A stretch of 64,000 nucleotides of DNA. Origin: Tetrapyrgos nigripes. Taxonomy: Eukaryota; Basidiomycota; Agaricomycetes; Agaricales; Campanellaceae. Below the pieces are notes generated by a model that did not search any database, was not told the origin of the DNA, and worked only from the letters and a program-made list of their open reading frames with translations. Both the position numbers and the translations under genes were made by a program. Within the stretch, counting starts at the first letter, position 1. Each line of letters opens with the position of its first letter. Location: contig JAACJM010000040.1 in the NCBI GenBank assembly GCA_013368315.1, positions 372,001-436,000 of the forward strand. Reading direction: 5' to 3'. Below are positions 43,725-53,699 of this stretch, in pieces.

Positions 43725-44296
43725 TTTCCGTTGCAAACGGATGGGCACTTGAAGAACTCCACTTCGCGCCAATTAACCATGCAGTTTATGAATGGCCTCC
43801 AGAAAAGTTGTATCATTTGATGAGGATGGTTCGAGGACGAGGAAACCTTGTACTTCCCGAGTGATCCAGTCAAGCGCCAATGCGTCTGCCAATAGCACAC
43901 AGCCGAGAATTAGTACCAAGTTAGTACACGTGTGATCTTGTTCCTGGGCACTGTCAGTCACGTGTGTTCCCGGGCTTGACGGTCATACCCCTCACCCACG
44001 CCGCTCGGGCTTGACGGTCTACTTCTGGCTTTGTTTTCGACCAACAGCCACACAGCCTCAACTCAGCCCCCGCTGGCCGATCGTGCTGCTCGATGCTGAG
44101 TCCATCATTCATACTTAATCTGAACAAATTTGGATCAAAATCTGAACTTGTCGTTATGTCCTAGCCGCCGTGCTTCTCGAGGCTGAGTTGATGTGATCAG
44201 CCGCGGAATGGAAGCACTGTAAAGGTCGCAACGTTTACCGATGACTTATAAGACCCCAACTGTGCGCCTCGAGCACCAACCTTGTGTTTTCACAAC
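43725..44296. promoter_or_regulatory. Shared upstream region of receptor and desaturase, left arm
   Basis: A divergent intergenic region. It contains the direct repeat cgggcttgacggtc (at about 43972 and 44007) and a TATAAGA at 44247-44253, some 50 nt before the desaturase ATG. From about 43965 to 44220 it does not match the corresponding right-arm region. Confidence 0.55.
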
Positions 44297-45901
44297 ATGT
44301 TTTCCACTCTCTTTCAAGATAGCCCAGAATACGAACGGCGTAAACTTACTCCATTTGTACCTCCTCAGGTCAGTGGTTCTCTCCCTCGATCTTTACTTTC
44401 TTCAACAAAAACAATGTGCAGGTTACCTGGCCAGAACTTTCTGCTGCAGTTCCTCGGCGACTTTTCCACCGAAACACTATCAAGGGCCTGTCTTATGTTG
44501 TTCGCGATGTTGTTCTCGCATACATCTTGTACAAATTGGCATGGCAATTTTCTCCCTTTGTTGCGAGCTTGAACACCCAGTTCGATATGCCGCCCGCCGT
44601 CACGACCCTCGTAAACATGGCTCTCTGGTCATGCTATTGGTTCAGTCAGGGTATCGTCTTGACTTCGTGGTGGTGTCTTGCACATGAAGCTAGCCACGGC
44701 ACACTTTCTTCTCATCGCTGGATCAATGATTCTGTGGGGTTCCTCCTTCATACTGTAAGCCTATCGCCATATCTTCGAATATTTGGTGCTCATTCATAAT
44801 CCGTGGCCCAGTTCCTCTTTGTTCCCTATTTTGCCTGGAAATCGTCACATCATTCACATCACCAAGCCACGGTCTCCGTTGAACGAGACGAGAACTACGT
44901 TCCTCCAACCCGTTCAGAGTTTAACCTTCCTGCACAGGATCTCGCTCACATTGGTGACTATCGTGAAGCTCTCGAAGAGTCGCCAATCTATACCTTCATA
45001 CGTATCATCGCCATGCAAGTCCTGGGTCTACACGCCTATCTCATGTTTAACTGTAAAGGATCATCAAGATACCCTCCCGGGACGAATGTGAGTATTCCTT
45101 TCTTGTTCCCATCTGATCATTTGCCAACTGATATCTCCCAAAGCATTTTCACCCCAGTTCTCCCTTGTTCAAACCACAAGAACGAAACGGCATCATCACT
45201 TCTGATATTGCGCTTTCAATAATGTGCTCTATCGTTTATTTCTGGACAAAACGATTCGGACTTGGGAGCTTCATTCGATTGTACATGATTCCCTTCATGG
45301 TGTGTTCTTTTTTGTTGAAAGCATGTGGACTAAACACAGACTTTGCCAGTTTGTCAATCACTGGATTGTGATGTTGACTTACTTACAACATACCGATCCT
45401 ACCGTTCCTTATTACCGCAAGAAAGAGTGGACATTCATACGTGGCGCTATCTCTACTGTTGATAGGCCATTGTTAGGTTGGATTGGCCAAGTTTTCTTCC
45501 ATAATGTTTCGCATAATCATGTAGGTGCTCTTTTGGAATCAATGTGAGAGAAGCTAAATCAACGCGGTCCTTTGCTAGATTTCGCATCATCTATTTTCAG
45601 CAATTCCATTTTGTGCGTCTTTCCCCTCCTTAATAGTGCCCTTGATCCTGACCCAGCTTCAGACAATCAGCCGGAGGTCACTGAGTGCATCAAAAAGGTA
45701 CTCAAAGATAATTACAATTATGATTCCACAGTGAGGATTCCCTTAGCCACAACAGTCATCGACAATACTCAGGTATTCTTCCAGAACACTTTTAGAGCGC
45801 TTTATCGATCTTTCGTTGAATGCGAGTTCATTGAAGACGATGGTGACATCGTTTTTTACAAGAATCGTCAAGGCAGGGCTGCACGACATCTCGCTAAGTG
45901 A
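44297..45901 (+). CDS. FAD2-like fatty acid desaturase, left-arm copy
   Basis: Eight exons (44297-44368, 44422-44754, 44812-45087, 45144-45299, 45350-45520, 45579-45612, 45663-45730, 45773-45901) encode 412 residues, the normal length. Three His boxes are present: AHEASHG, WKSSHHSHH and, across an intron, HNVSHNH-ISHHLFS. Flanking family text includes INDSVGFLLH, YLQHTDPTVPYYRKKEW, RGAISTVDRPLLGW, FYNQPEVTECIKKVL and FVECEFIEDDGDIVFYKN. It is an ER membrane di-iron enzyme acting on the delta-12 position or nearby of fatty acyl chains. The first box is HEASH rather than the usual HECGH, so it is a divergent member and could be an acetylenase, a bifunctional desaturase or one with altered regioselectivity. 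Confidence 0.88.
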
Positions 45902-46227
45902 GACTTTGTGAAAGACAATGAAGACGGTACCGCTAGTACTCTCTTGGACTTCAGGGTTTTCGTATTTCTATTGCTCGTCGATGCTTTCTTGTAGACTTCC
46001 ACGCTGTGCTTAGCTACCGATGATATATATTTACTGGATCTATTTTGCCACTATTTTTTGGTTCAATTTTCAGTACTTTGATTTTGCAAGTCGCCAATGC
46101 CAGATTGGAGTTTGACATGAGCTCGCAAAAGTGGAAATATCTATTAGAAAGGTTATGATACAATGTTGATATCGGATCGATTAGCAAGGCAAGGACTCTA
46201 CGACTACAAACACGCTGTGGACCTGTC
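45902..46227. other. 3' flank of desaturase, no gene
   Basis: Matches the right-arm flank (56640-56978) in inverted orientation. No coding signal. Confidence 0.6.
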
Positions 46228-46690
46228 TTGGCTTCACTTCACCAACCTCCTCCCTTCCTTGTCCTTTTCCTTCCCTTTCATATCCCTGGACCCTCCAAAC
46301 CCACTCGTCATCCCCTTCGCCAGCGAACCCATCATCTTTGTTCTCTTCACTGTCTTCCCCACTTTCGCCTTTGGAGCCTTTTTGGAGCCTTTAACCACGT
46401 CCCAGCCCCAGCCCCAATCCCATGTCCATTTCCATTTCCAATCCCCTTTCCAAGTCTCCTAGGTTCAAAGAACTCGTCCACTTCCAACAACGCGTCATCA
46501 TGATCATACTCGTGATGGGGGTTATAACCATTGCTATTGTCACACGCATGGTCATGGACATTTTTCTCCAGCTCTAGTTGACCAAATCGTCATTGGCGCA
46601 GCTCATCGGAAAAGACGATCGATACTGGATGGCGGGGGCGTGTACGTTGGATGTTGAGGCCGTTGAGGTGAAAGGTTGACTCATCCCTAG
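46228..46690 (-). pseudogene. 3' fragment of the Ser-rich gene, inverted
   Basis: Reverse complement of about 56200-56620 with small indels. The His-rich part (near 46500-46560) and the basic tail TKxMMGS are still recognisable. It lacks the 5' three quarters of the gene. It marks the inner end of the left arm. Confidence 0.8.
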
Positions 46691-46720
46691 TGTAGAACGT
46701 TTACAGAGCATATCACGATG

Positions 46721-47853
46721 TCATAAGCAACTGAGAAAACCTCCCAGCCTATCTAAGACAAATTTCTGAGTACTTGCATCTACATCCCCCTTCGTGGTGG
46801 CATCGAAGACGCTCACACTTGCGAAACATCCTCTGTGTGCAACAACATCTGCTTCGGCAGGTAGACTTGTCCTCCCACACGTCTCTACATCCACCGAAGA
46901 CGCGTCCTCTTTGACCCTGCTCAACACGAACTTGTAATCAAACACATCAAGACAGCCGTCGATAGATGGAAAGTTGATGTTCAAGCTGACTTTCGGAAGT
47001 AAAATGGGTTTTGCGCCGGCTAGCAACGCATCGAGAAACCTAATGGTCAGAGCAGCGTAAATCCTCGCACCCAGTGTGTTTTTGGACAGAGGCTCAGATC
47101 CGAGTGTTGTATACGAAACTTGAGCTAGAGAATCTTTGGACCCAGAGATTGCTATGGAAGGTATACCGTTTCGCGATGCCTCGCATGCCGCACCACTGTG
47201 TACGTGTATTTCAGCGATAGGACGCACGACAAAATCAACACAAAACCTACATTGTCCCAGAAGTTTTCAGCCAAGCCAGATTGTCTGGCAGTGGTAAAAG
47301 TCAGTTCCATGACTTCAAACTATGAAAGCAATGCTAGCACTCACTTCCAACATTTGGGCCGCTCACAAACAAATCAGGCTGGCCGAAGAACTTGGGCGCC
47401 AAGGTCCTGATCCCATATCTTGCTGCGTCCACTGGAAAACTATTCACATAGTTGATGCGTGCTATGCAGAATCAGAATCTCTTTCGACGACAAAAAAGGC
47501 GTCTCACGATCTGAAGCATTGAATCCTTCGGCTGGAGAGAAAACTGGACACGTCTGGAATTGGCACTCGTACAAGGTACGAATTGGAGGAAATGAGGAGG
47601 ACCCAGTTCCGGAAAGGTTGATTGCTGGACAGGAGAGGACGACCTGCAGTATGCAGAGATTCAAGTTAGCCTTTGAGTGGTCCTGAAACGATGAAGGTAC
47701 GTGACCAACATTATGTCCTGCTTCGCTGAGCTCTTCGTATTGAGCTCTAATCATAGCGACTGCCCATCCATCATCGTTAGCAAGAACAATTCTTTCTGCC
47801 AGCGCAGAGGACGCGAGGACTACCGCGGAGAGAGCTGTCAATGGGAATATCAT
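46721..47853 (-). CDS. SurE-like secreted phosphatase/nucleotidase, copy 2
   Basis: Minus-strand exons from ATG 47853. The signal peptide MIFPLTALSAVVLASSALA is directly followed by ERIVLANDDGWAVAMIRAQY, with no intron in front of the NDDG motif, unlike copies 1, 3 and 4. Further matches: VVLSCPAINLSGTGSS, CQFQTCPVFSPAEGFNASDR, INYVNSFPVDAARYGI, FVSGPNVG, GAACEASRNGIPSIAISG and the tail GDVDASTQKFVLDRLGGFLS. The reading frame looks intact throughout. It probably removes phosphate from extracellular nucleotides or related esters; the substrate is inferred from the family only. Confidence 0.87.
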
Positions 47854-48065
47854 TGGCCTGGATGGTGGACGTCGACCAGGAGCAACAATGCAACATTCAG
47901 ACCCTCAATATAATAATGTGTGTATGCATTCCAAAGCGAGAATACTATTTTCTGACAATCCCTGCAGAACGCTCTATTGGGGTCGTGTCCATGTCTCTCG
48001 CAATTAACCGTTACATCGTCATGTTACGACTCAACTGATGCATATGTGTCTACGTTGGAACAGGC

Positions 48066-49955
48066 CTATATAGCATAGTAGTACTCCTCACATGTGCCAT
48101 GAGAATACTCCCCACTCCTGCGATACCCACTCGGATCGTAATGGTGCGATACGTCCGTCGTCCGGGTAGGATCCAGTATCAAACCCGGCGGAATAGGAGA
48201 AGTCCCTCTCGTAAACGGTCCTCTTGCCGGTAATGGTATCGACGGCACCGGGGCTCTCTCGATGCTAACACTGTGGCCGTGACCTCTTTCTGAGTCCAGG
48301 TCAGCCTTCGGTCCAAATTTCTTGACGAGCCTAGTCACGCTCCTGACGGCGTGGATACCAATATCTGGGTGGTATATACGCCCATAATTACGAGTGCTGG
48401 AGCTGACGCTCTCATTGCGGGATTTGTGACCACTGTCGCCACTGCAATAAGACATCACATCGGAGAAGGTGTGAATGGTATTTGACCCTGCTTGACGTTT
48501 ATTGGCACGAGAAAGCAGTCTGCAATGGTTATCGTGAGCAATAGCGATAGATAAGATTTCGAAGGAACATACATTGATAAACAGGCAACAACCTGAACTA
48601 TACGCACACAAGTACCAAAGAATCAATATCACGTTAGACAGAGTGACTAGTTGACCTACGTTGGATGCCAGGGAGATACACAATTTCACTGTGCACAGAT
48701 AGCTCATCGTCGGCGTTCTGAAGAGCAGATGAAGAGGAAAGAGACTCACAAGGTCAACTTTCTGGGTTTGAGCACGTAAAGCACAATTGTTATTGTACTA
48801 GTGAGCAGAGAAAGAACTCCTCGATTTAACAATTCAATTAAGATCTTATTGACCGTCATATTCGTGCTTCTGACTCCAGAACGGTAGCGGCGCAAAAAAT
48901 AAGTGAGCTCGAGGGTGATGGAGAGTTCAGTGAAGACCGCAAGGCCATAGAGTATGAAGGGCAGATTGTACTTCGGAGAAGATTAGCTCCCGAGAAGGCG
49001 AGGACAAATTGAAGACGACTGGAGAGAGACATGGGATAAGAAAGCTCACGTAGTCTACATAAAGTGTTGAAAAGTGACCCGACTTTTGGATCGTGGCGAC
49101 CAGATCTATCAAGAATCAAGGATCAGAATGGTTCGAATGTGAGGTAAACCGGAATCTTACAGATTGCCAGAATGAATACTACAGTTGATGAAATCGCAGG
49201 TATGAATGCCATCCACCATTGTTTCCTTGACACTGCGAAAACGTCGATACTCAGGCCAAGTTCCAGGACAAAGTAAGGGTGTCACTTACGGATCCAGATA
49301 CGAGTGACATAGAAGCAGGAAGCACTATAAATCACTATCCACTGTTGAAGCTCAGCAGCACAAACATGACACCAGCGGATTCGAAAACAAAACATACGGA
49401 GAAATACTCAGTAGCAGCAGACACCAGAAATGTGTGATCCAGCGCAGACACCTTCCCATAGTTAACGACAAGTAGCTCGTAAATCCATGCCCAGATAGAC
49501 GCTGTTTGGAGTGTTGAGAAGATCAACAGTGATGCGATCTATAATGTTAATTAATATATTTGTCGACTTCTCGTAGGAATGTTCACTATTCACGATCAGT
49601 TTTACTAGAATGGGGTCCTGTGGAAAGCGGTGAAAGTAATATGCGCCAAGAACCTGCGTGACAATCAGTTGCCCGGACAAAAGTAGCAGATAATCGTGCT
49701 TGGAAGTGTGGGAGGCAGATAATACCATCTACTTACCAAGTTGCCGCCATATACTCTGTCAGAGCATCCAATACGTTTGAGATAGGAGTAGAACAGAAAG
49801 GACAGAAGAATCAGAAGCCATGACAGTGCACAGGCGAAGAGGAAAATCCATGATCAGAGCAATCAACGAAGGGTAGAATATAAGAAATCCACTCACGAGG
49901 TTGCAAGGTAACTCCCAATAAGGAAGTCTCCAACTGTGTCCGAGAGTAGGGCCAT
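48066..49955 (-). CDS. DUF6534 multi-pass membrane protein
   Basis: Minus-strand exons: MALLSDTVGDFLIGSYLATS (49955-49897), VLGAYYFHRFPQDPILVKLI, IASLLIFSTLQTASIWAWIY + ELLVVNYGKVSALDHTFL, LQQWIVIYSASCFYVTRIWI, RKQWWMAFIPAISSTVVFIL, a short YLVATIQKSGHFSTLY exon, YNLPFILYGLAVFTELSIT + YFLRRYRSGVRSTNMTVNKI and LLNRGVLSLLTSTITIVLY. This order (Tyr-rich TM2, DT-like TM3, LRR-S-R-G loop, NRG helix) is the DUF6534 layout, common in agaricomycetes and usually with seven helices; the function is unknown. The ~150-residue cytosolic tail is Ser/Arg-rich and ends CEEYYYAI. The gene appears intact. Confidence 0.82.
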
Positions 49956-50433
49956 TCTTTACCCTTTTCTTTATAACTGACAGAGACTGAGGATACAAAA
50001 TCCCGACGACCCGTTCAAGACGAATGAGAGTACGACGGGGACGAGTGGCAGTAGAGGCGGATTGATGAGAGGGCGGGACGGGTGAGCGGGGTAGCATTAG
50101 CTTAAATACAGAGAAAGGGCTCCTAGCCTTTCATTGCTGACGCCGCCCAATACCAACTCAGACAATTGCGCGGGATGGTGTCCGATGAGAAGTAAGATAG
50201 GAGCAAATAGACTCCTCTCGGCCCCGATTTATACTGGAAACCCGGCCATCCGTCCAGTTGGCGAAGCCTAAAGAGCGAGAACGCCTGGATCAGGAACAAT
50301 ACCAGGACATCCAGCAGGCTCTGCGTAGAGTCATTCACTTCCAGGTGCGAACAAGTCTAAACACTCAATCAAAGAACAGCGACATGTTAAACCATCGGAA
50401 CATAAATACAAGCAATCCAACCTTAGCCGTTTA
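49956..50433. other. Upstream region of the DUF6534 gene
   Basis: Holds a TATAAAT on the minus strand (50227-50233). A 71-residue frame (50338-50123) spans the TATA box and is unlikely to be a gene. Confidence 0.45.
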
Positions 50434-51657
50434 TTAGGGCAAGCAACTCAACAAACCACCAAGCCCCTCTAACACTACCCCTTGAGCCGCCGCATTCGCA
50501 TCCAACTTTGTCCCCACATTAAACACGCTAACAGTCGCAAAACATCCTGAGCGCAAAATAGTCGTCACTTCCCAAGGAAGTCGATCAGTTCCGCAAGTTT
50601 CCACATCTGTCTGACCCAGATTGGGGAAAACTCTGGTGAGGATGAATTTGAAGTCGTCAGGGGAGCTGCAGCCATCAATCGAAGGATAGTTCACGTTAAT
50701 ACTGATTTGAGCGGGAAGGATAGGTCTTGCTGTAGACGCAAAGAGGGTATCGACGAATTTGGTTGTAAGAGACGCGTAGATTCCTGCGGCGATACTGCTT
50801 GTGGAGTCGGGGTCGGAAGTGAGGGTGGTGAAAGAGACGGAATCGAGGGAGTCACTAGATGCTGAAAACGCGACGGATGGGATGCCCTCAAGTGTGCCTT
50901 CACTTGCCGCACCACTGAGAGCGAAAAGGAAAATGATCAGCATAAGGCAGCCCTATACTACAAACCGACTTACATTGTACCAGAACCACCCAGAACTGCC
51001 AAGTTGTCTGAAAGAGCGTTTATTTAGACCCCTTGTCATTTATCAACACTTTCAGCATCACAGACTCACTTCCAATATTGGGACCGCTCACAACAAGGTC
51101 AGGCCTCCCTCCGAGTTGAGGAGCCAAAGTCTGAATACCGAATCGAACCGCATCGACAGGGAAAGAGTTCACATAGTTGATTCTGGCTGTGTATAACATG
51201 CCAAATTAACCAATCGTTCAAAGCTATCAAAGTGCCCAAAGACTCACGATCAGACGGGTCAGAACCTTCTGCAGGAGATCCAACGGGACAAGAGTCGAAT
51301 TCGCATGTCTCGTCATCACCAAGAGGTTGAGGAGTCGCGCTTTGGGAACCTGTGCCGGATTGGTCTTCTGCTGGAGCTGAGAGGACGACCTGATAGAAGA
51401 TAATTGAATACTTATCCCGAGAAAACGCGCAGAGTAAAACACACCTCGTAACCAGCATCCTCCAACGCACTAAATTGGGCCCGAATCATGGCTGTAGCCC
51501 ATCCATCGTCATTGGTGCTGCGTGTAAACAGAGTTTAAGAAGAAACAGAATCTGAATGACTATTGGGCACGTACAGGACGATATTCTGTGCACTTGCGCA
51601 GATGGCTCCTAGAACGGGAGCCGCGAAGCAGAGAAAACGGGACGACACAAGCATCAT
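50434..51657 (-). CDS. SurE-like secreted phosphatase/nucleotidase, copy 3
   Basis: ATG at 51657 (or 51654). Signal peptide MLVSSRFLCFAAPVLGAICA; an intron splits the Leu codon just before TNDDGWATAMIRAQF; then VVLSAPAEDQSGTGSQSATP, CEFDSCPVGSPAEGSDPSDR, INYVNSFPVDAVRFGIQTLA, LVVSGPNIG-DNLAVLGGSGT, GAASEGTLEGIPSVAFSA and the tail VVLEGLGGLLSCLP. The reading frame seems intact at all joins. It shares intron positions with copy 4, its neighbour in the same orientation, so the two are a tandem pair. Confidence 0.87.
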
Positions 51658-51993
51658 CGTAGTTCACTGGCAAAGCTGCTTGGGGATGGTTGCCAAAGCG
51701 GCTTTTGAATGAGTGGGTTCTTCAAACGTGAATATCATGATGAACGTGTCTTGGTACGACATGGATACGGATATTGAGGCATGCAGCCATGCTCTTCCAA
51801 TACGGTCATTTGACAAGGGCATTCATGAGGGTTCTGTCGATTTTTAACTCATGAGGACACCGTGGTAGGAACGGTGTTCCTGAGAGAAGTGAGAGAAGCT
51901 GGGTGTACGAATTCGAGACCGTCAGGCAGGAAAAAATGGCTGACCAGAAAAGTAAGCCAGTTCACATGTCTACTGTAAATATGTACATCGAGT
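51658..51993. other. Intergenic between SurE-like copies 3 and 4
   Basis: Promoter of copy 3 and 3' flank of copy 4. Nothing else seen. Confidence 0.5.
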
Positions 51994-53202
51994 CTACAAA
52001 CACTCCAACAATCCCCCAAGCCTATTCACCACCGCAGCCTGCGTACTCGCATCTACATCACTCTTCGTCCTCGCGTCCATAACACTCACGGTCGCAAAAC
52101 ATCCATCCATGCCAATGACAGCTTGTTCTCCCGGTAAATGCGTCGTCCCACACGTCTGTACATCAGTAGCACGAGTATTGGGCTGGATTCTCGTCAAGAT
52201 GAAACTAAAATCACCGGCCGAACTACACCCAGAAATCGAGCCAAAGTTGACATTGATGCTTATTCCTGAAGGGAGGATTGGTCGGGAGGAAGCTAACAGT
52301 GCGTTGGTGAATTTGGTTGTGAGGGCAGCGTAGATACCAGCTGCGATGCTGGAGGTGGACCGAGGGTTGGAGATGAGAGTAGTGTATGAGACGAGGTCGA
52401 GGTCACCACCGTCGCCCGAGAAAGCGACAGATGGGATACCTTCGAGAGCAGCCTCAGTGGCGGCACCGCTAGACGGTAAAGAGTTCAGAGTTGTGGTCTG
52501 AGGAGATCTGCTTCATCACTCACACAGTCCCAGATATCATAACAGTGCTGCCAAGGTTGTCTAGACATTAGAAAGGAACGAATGTCAATCCCAGAAAATC
52601 GCTTGAACATTTCACTCACTTCCAATGTTGGGTCCACTAACCACAAAATCTGGGCTACCCAAAAAGAACTTTGGGGACAATGTTTGGATACCGAACCTGA
52701 CTGCGTCAACTGGGAAAGAGTTGACATAGTTGATGTGAGCTATGAATGGCAACGCCAGGTCATCAGGACATTTGTCGACACGTAACGAACAGTACTTACT
52801 GTCTGAGGAATTGGAACCCTCGGCAGGAGAACCGGAAGGACAAGTGCTTGAACTCGCAAGGGCTTCTCAAGGGCTGAGGCGTAGCGGTGGACGAGCCAGT
52901 GCCAGATCTATCCACGGCTGGGGCCGAGAGGACGACCTACAAATAATTGTTGAGTTTCACGATGGAAGCAAACAGCAGGAGCACAGACAACTCACGTTAT
53001 GCCCTGCAGCCTTCAATGAGTTGTATTGAGCACGAATCATCGCTGTAGCCCATCCATCGTCATTGGTACTGAATGTAAACATCATTGAAGATGTGAGTAC
53101 AAGCACGATAGAGACAAGTACTTACAGGACGATGTTAGCACTACGTGCAAACAGAGTTGAAGATGCGAGTACAACCAGGGTAGAGAGAGCCAAGATCTGC
53201 AT
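51994..53202 (-). pseudogene. SurE-like gene, copy 4, with one frameshift
   Basis: ATG at 53202 (MQILALSTLVVLASSTLFARS), an intron before TNDDGWATAMIRAQYNS, then VVLSAPAVDRSGTGSS and ATPQPLRSPCEF. Here the frame goes wrong: the expected TCPSGSPAEGSNSSD is read one base later. An extra base lies in ttcaagcact (minus strand, about 52843-52851), where copy 1 reads ttcaacac. After the next intron the gene continues normally: INYVNSFPVDAVRFGIQTLS, FVVSGPNIG, GAATEAALEGIPSVAFSG and RLGGLLECL*. The rest is well conserved, so decay is recent, or the base is a sequencing error. Confidence 0.78.
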
Positions 53203-53699
53203 GGCTATTAGGTACCTACAGCCATGCTCAACACTTTGCCTCGTATTTATGTTGATCTAATTGATGAGATGGAACGTGCGAGGAGAATGTTTAGTCCTCT
53301 GCACATGGGGCTGCCAACTTGAAGGAAGTTAAAGTGTTCTGAACCAATTGAAAGAAGCCAACGTTGTTAAAGTAGGCACAGAAAGATGACCGAGTATGGA
53401 ATTCAGTGCTTGACGTTACGGGACCATTTGCAAAGTATTTGAGATAGGATATAAACCGGCACTGGGAACCTACGTTGGGAGGAGGTGAAGATCGCGTAGA
53501 GAGGTGGTATGTAAGTGGACCGTGGGAGACGGTCGGGAGATTAGGGTCACTTCTGACCGACTCTATTCTTCTTCCTCCCGCAATGAACTTTGAATCAGGA
53601 GCCATTCTGGAAAACAAACTCTGCAATATGTCGTCAATAGATTCCGAGACCTTGAACTCGTCAACTTTAAAAACGCTTTCCAGCTAGGAGGGCAGTCAT
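53203..53699. other. Intergenic, short open frame
   Basis: A 70-residue plus-strand frame at 53475-53687 includes NFESGAILENKLCNMSS and may be a 5' exon of the next gene. No splice model was secured. Confidence 0.35.

Larger units (their letters stand above)
39398..46690 (+). repeat. Left arm of a large imperfect inverted duplication
   Basis: It pairs in inverted orientation with 56200-62640. Correspondences: desaturase 44297-45901 with 58580-56979, membrane receptor 43724-42207 with 59286-60814, SurE-like 39398-40597 with 62640-61490, and Ser-rich gene tail 46690-46228 with 56200-56620. The desaturase and receptor coding exons are nearly identical; the outer SurE-like parts have diverged. 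Confidence 0.88.

Noticed and set aside
45541..45663. Frameshift in the desaturase between the third His box and QPEVTE
   Set aside because: An intron from 45613 to 45662 (gtgcgt … cttcag) restores FYNQPEV in frame, in both arms.
49759..50338. Separate genes for the frames at 50097-49759 and 50338-50123
   Set aside because: The first is an out-of-frame reading over the first exon of the DUF6534 gene; the second spans its upstream TATA-like region.
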